Of a DNA stretch of 64,000 nucleotides, positions 61,020 to 64,000 are shown one piece after another. The position numbers and the translations under genes are program-made. How positions within the stretch are numbered: position 1 is the first letter of the stretch; every line of letters begins with the position of its first letter. The notes beneath the pieces were generated by a model. The model saw nothing but the letters and a program-made list of their open reading frames with translations, had not been told where the DNA came from and did not search any database. This DNA comes from Eleginops maclovinus (lineage: Eukaryota > Chordata > Actinopteri > Perciformes > Eleginopidae): positions 7,189,043 to 7,253,042 of the forward strand of contig NC_086362.1 in assembly GCF_036324505.1 (NCBI RefSeq), written 5' to 3'.

Positions 61020-64000
61020 ACGCCACACGAGCGGTCTCAATGACGCAGAAGCAGGCACACCCAGTGCTATTCAGACAATACCCCGTCTGTTCTCCACATT
61101 TGGGCCGCTTACATAACCAAGCGTGTTGAATAATACAATGCCCTCCCATTATTAATTTTTAAATGAAACAACTATAATTGGGCATTTATATGTTTTGTGC
61201 CTCGTCTCTGAGGTTTCGGCGTACTCTGACGTGAGTTCAGTGGCAGCAAAACAAAAGCCTCCAAAGCAGAGCTCAAATTCTGTCTCTTTGCTATATGGCC
61301 CAAGAATACAGGGTGAATCTCTCTGATTAAAAATAACCAGGAGAGCATTCATCCTGCAGGGACTCAAGTTGTGACAGGCTGATTTATTTATTTTTTGCAC
61401 CCAGAAAGTTATAAAGGATAATCTTGCAGCAGAGAGCGCAGACTTTAATATGTTGACTCGATGACAGCTATCGTTAAGCTTGGCGTATTTTGACAACGCC
61501 ATGGACCTGTCTCACTCTGCAGTAGTGTACAGAGCCCATGCGTGGTCATTTGCAAAATATCATCAGAGTAAAGCTCTTCATTCAATGCTGCATCTGGATT
61601 TAAGTTCTCAAAACTAAAATACTTTGAGATATTATGGTACCATTTATACATCATATTAAAAAGGAGAGACACATTGAAGTCATTGCTAAATATCTGCCTA
61701 GTCCAACCTGCATTTTTAATCGAAATGTTTCATTTTGTCGATGATGTAAACAGAAAGTATAGAAATGAATTGCAGCTCTGACAATGAAAGCTCCTGTATG
61801 AAAAGATGTGCTACATACAGTAAACCAAGGGCAAAGTGTCATGTGGGGACTCAAAGAGATGCGACTTTATAATACCAAAGCGTACTCAAAAACTAATTGT
61901 ACTTGAAAACTTGACAAAATTGCACAATTTCTTTGGATGAAAAGACTCAGAAGAATGTTCTGGAGATGTTTGCAAAGTGCATTGGATTATTAACCATAAA
62001 AAATAACTAAGGATACTCGGCGGGTTCATACTTCATTTCATGCAATTTCTATAATTGAAAAATATAGAAAAATATAACGTGCATCTGCTCGTGCTACTTA
62101 ACACTTCCACCAATTTCATAAAGGTAAGACTGGTAATTTGTCTGCAATCCTGCAGAAAAACACACTGAAAACATAACCCTTTTTGCCAGAGGTATTTATG
62201 AGTTGGTCTACATTCAATTAATCAAAGTTCAGTGTCTCTGAGATATTCAAAAGCAGGCTTGCATGTCTGTGGGATTTGTCAAAAATGTCTGACCAATTGT
62301 GAGTTAAGACTCTTGATTATATAATCCAATCTCCGAGCACTATGACGCTCCAGCGTTCCCCACAGCCATTATAATAAAAGTTTCATTTGAGTTTGCACAA
62401 AGAGAGCCTGAATAAATATTTAATTATACTCGCTATTCATCATTCATGATGATCATGTGAAGTCAGAAGCCTTAAAAAATTCACAATTATATACAAACAT
62501 GAATCCACTGGCTGTTCCAGGAGGTGCAATCATATACTGTCTGCCTCTAAGTTACTGCAGGAAGAAGAAAGCCAGACAGTGAGCGAAGACCCCTCCATCA
62601 TCCCATTGATCAGAAACGTTCCGGTTATAGTGAGATGCCCTTAGGCCTAATTAAATATTAAACCTTTTATTGGCTCCCACGAAGGTATTTGTAAATACAT
62701 TTCATGGCAGGGAAAGCATCAAAGATCCCAGATTCCCCTCCTGACACAAAGTTGCGGTTATTGCCGCTCAACCCCACCCCCCCCCCCGACCACCCCACCC
62801 GAACCATTTAGGCGCATTTAGAATGATGAAAGACGGAGGAAATTGCAGGCGATGGCTTCCAGGGGGAATGAATAGGATATACATCTCAGTCTATCTGTGA
62901 GAATTATATGCTCCCAACTTCTATGAGGTCATAAAACAAAGCAATGTTTAGGGTTCAGACTACACTCGTTCTGATCATCAGATAAAAAGAAGAATCGATA
63001 CAGGGAGTTAGGAGGCTGCACAAATTGCACATTGTTTTACTGCCGTGTGTCTTGTAGTAATCACAGTGCAGCCCCCCCCACCCCCGTCCTGCAGGAAGCT
63101 AACTCTCCAGAGCACAGTCGGTCATAAACAACAGGTGACAGAACATTCGGCATGTCGTCCTGACATGGCACCTTAATTGATGTTCCTGCCTGACTTGAGC
63201 GGATAAATCAAGAAGTCCATCATCAATAGAAGCGCCAGCCATCAAGTCATAACCCCAGCCAAAATAAATGGAGGGGAAGTGTGGTATAAAACATATATTG
63301 GCCTTCACTTGCTCGGTTTATCCATAATTCACAGGCATAAATTAAACTGCCTCAGCGTCATTGCCGAGTCTGGCTGTCCCTTCTCATTTATGGGCAGCTG
63401 AAGTGAGTCAGCTCTGTCATGAAGTTCATGTCACCAAACAGCAGATGGAGCCCCTCACATTTGCAACCCGAGCCACGCTTCCATCGGAAACATTACAGCA
63501 GTGATTTATTCCCCCCCTCCAGCTCTGTATCATCCCCATTACATGCCATTTATGTCATTAAGGTTGGTGTGTGTGTGCCCGCCCTTCTTTAGGTTTCACT
63601 ACAGCGACTAAAACAAAAAAGGGACACACTAAATTACTCCAGACTGCCATGAACGAAAGATTCATTTCAAAAGATCAGTGGAAGCACTGCAACAAATGTG
63701 GGTCATGCTAGGTTGCATGTCAATTATATGTATTTGTCAACCCCAATTTATGTTGTGTTTGTCCACACATCCACCTGGGTTAGTTAATTTCAACGTCTGA
63801 CTGCTGTCTACTTTTTCTACTGATGTACCGGTGATTTGGGCATCGATAATGTGGACGTATGTTGGCTTTGAAAGCCACATACCGACTTGTGTAGGTTGAC
63901 ATCGCAGTTAATTGGCATCCATCCTAGTATTATCTCATCTTTATCGCACAGTAGCAATAATTGATCATGACTGTGCTGAGAAAGTGTCTGGTGCTTCGCT
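61020..64000. other. Intergenic, candidate conserved noncoding DNA
   Basis: No gene seen. Repeat-poor sequence at about 62,300-62,500, 62,640-62,740 and 63,100-63,260 has the look of conserved noncoding elements. A C run lies at about 62,775-62,787. I recall ptprd as the next gene beyond TYRP1 in human, so distal regulatory DNA would not surprise. Confidence 0.4.

Noticed and set aside
61152..61502. Minus-strand open frame of 116 codons
   Set aside because: No family resemblance and no gene context.

Overview
The window is vertebrate nuclear DNA. It has split genes with GT-AG introns, long (TG/CA)n microsatellites and short inverted-repeat transposon relics. The three genes found are mpdz, lurap1l and tyrp1, an order I recall for the human 9p23 region. 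Intron sizes, repeat style and protein divergence point to a ray-finned fish, probably a spiny-rayed teleost (inference; no species can be named).

Region 1 (about 1-27,120, + strand) is the 3' two-thirds of mpdz (MUPP1), a multi-PDZ scaffold of tight junctions and synapses. I could place 31 coding exons. Their phases agree throughout and give 4,059 nt, or 1,352 codons plus stop, running from the middle of the fifth PDZ domain through PDZ6-PDZ13. The 5' part of the gene lies left of the window. Several splice features stand out: a 15-nt candidate microexon inside PDZ11, two linker exons with alternative in-frame donors, three consecutive phase-0 linker cassettes, and a 110-bp (TG)n tract that ends nine bases before a splice acceptor.

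Region 2 (about 27,120-40,140) is the gap between mpdz and the convergent lurap1l. It holds a microsatellite, MITE copies and one unexplained 150-codon open frame at 34,552-35,007.

Region 3 (about 40,140-44,250, - strand) is lurap1l, complete in two coding exons (193 aa). Region 4 (about 45,440-49,610, - strand) is tyrp1, the melanosomal tyrosinase-related protein, in seven coding exons with a TATA-like and M-box-like promoter. All metal-ligand histidines are encoded, but its third coding exon is one base short (204 nt). The reading frame breaks at about 46,953 and meets a stop at 46,940-46,942. This is either a real loss-of-function allele or paralogue, or a one-base assembly error.

Region 5 (about 49,625-64,000) lies upstream of tyrp1 and shows no convincing gene. 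It has MITE copies, simple repeats and stretches that resemble conserved noncoding DNA. The three genes are neighbours by ancient synteny and do not form a pathway: mpdz acts in cell junctions, lurap1l is a small adaptor, and tyrp1 acts in melanin synthesis.
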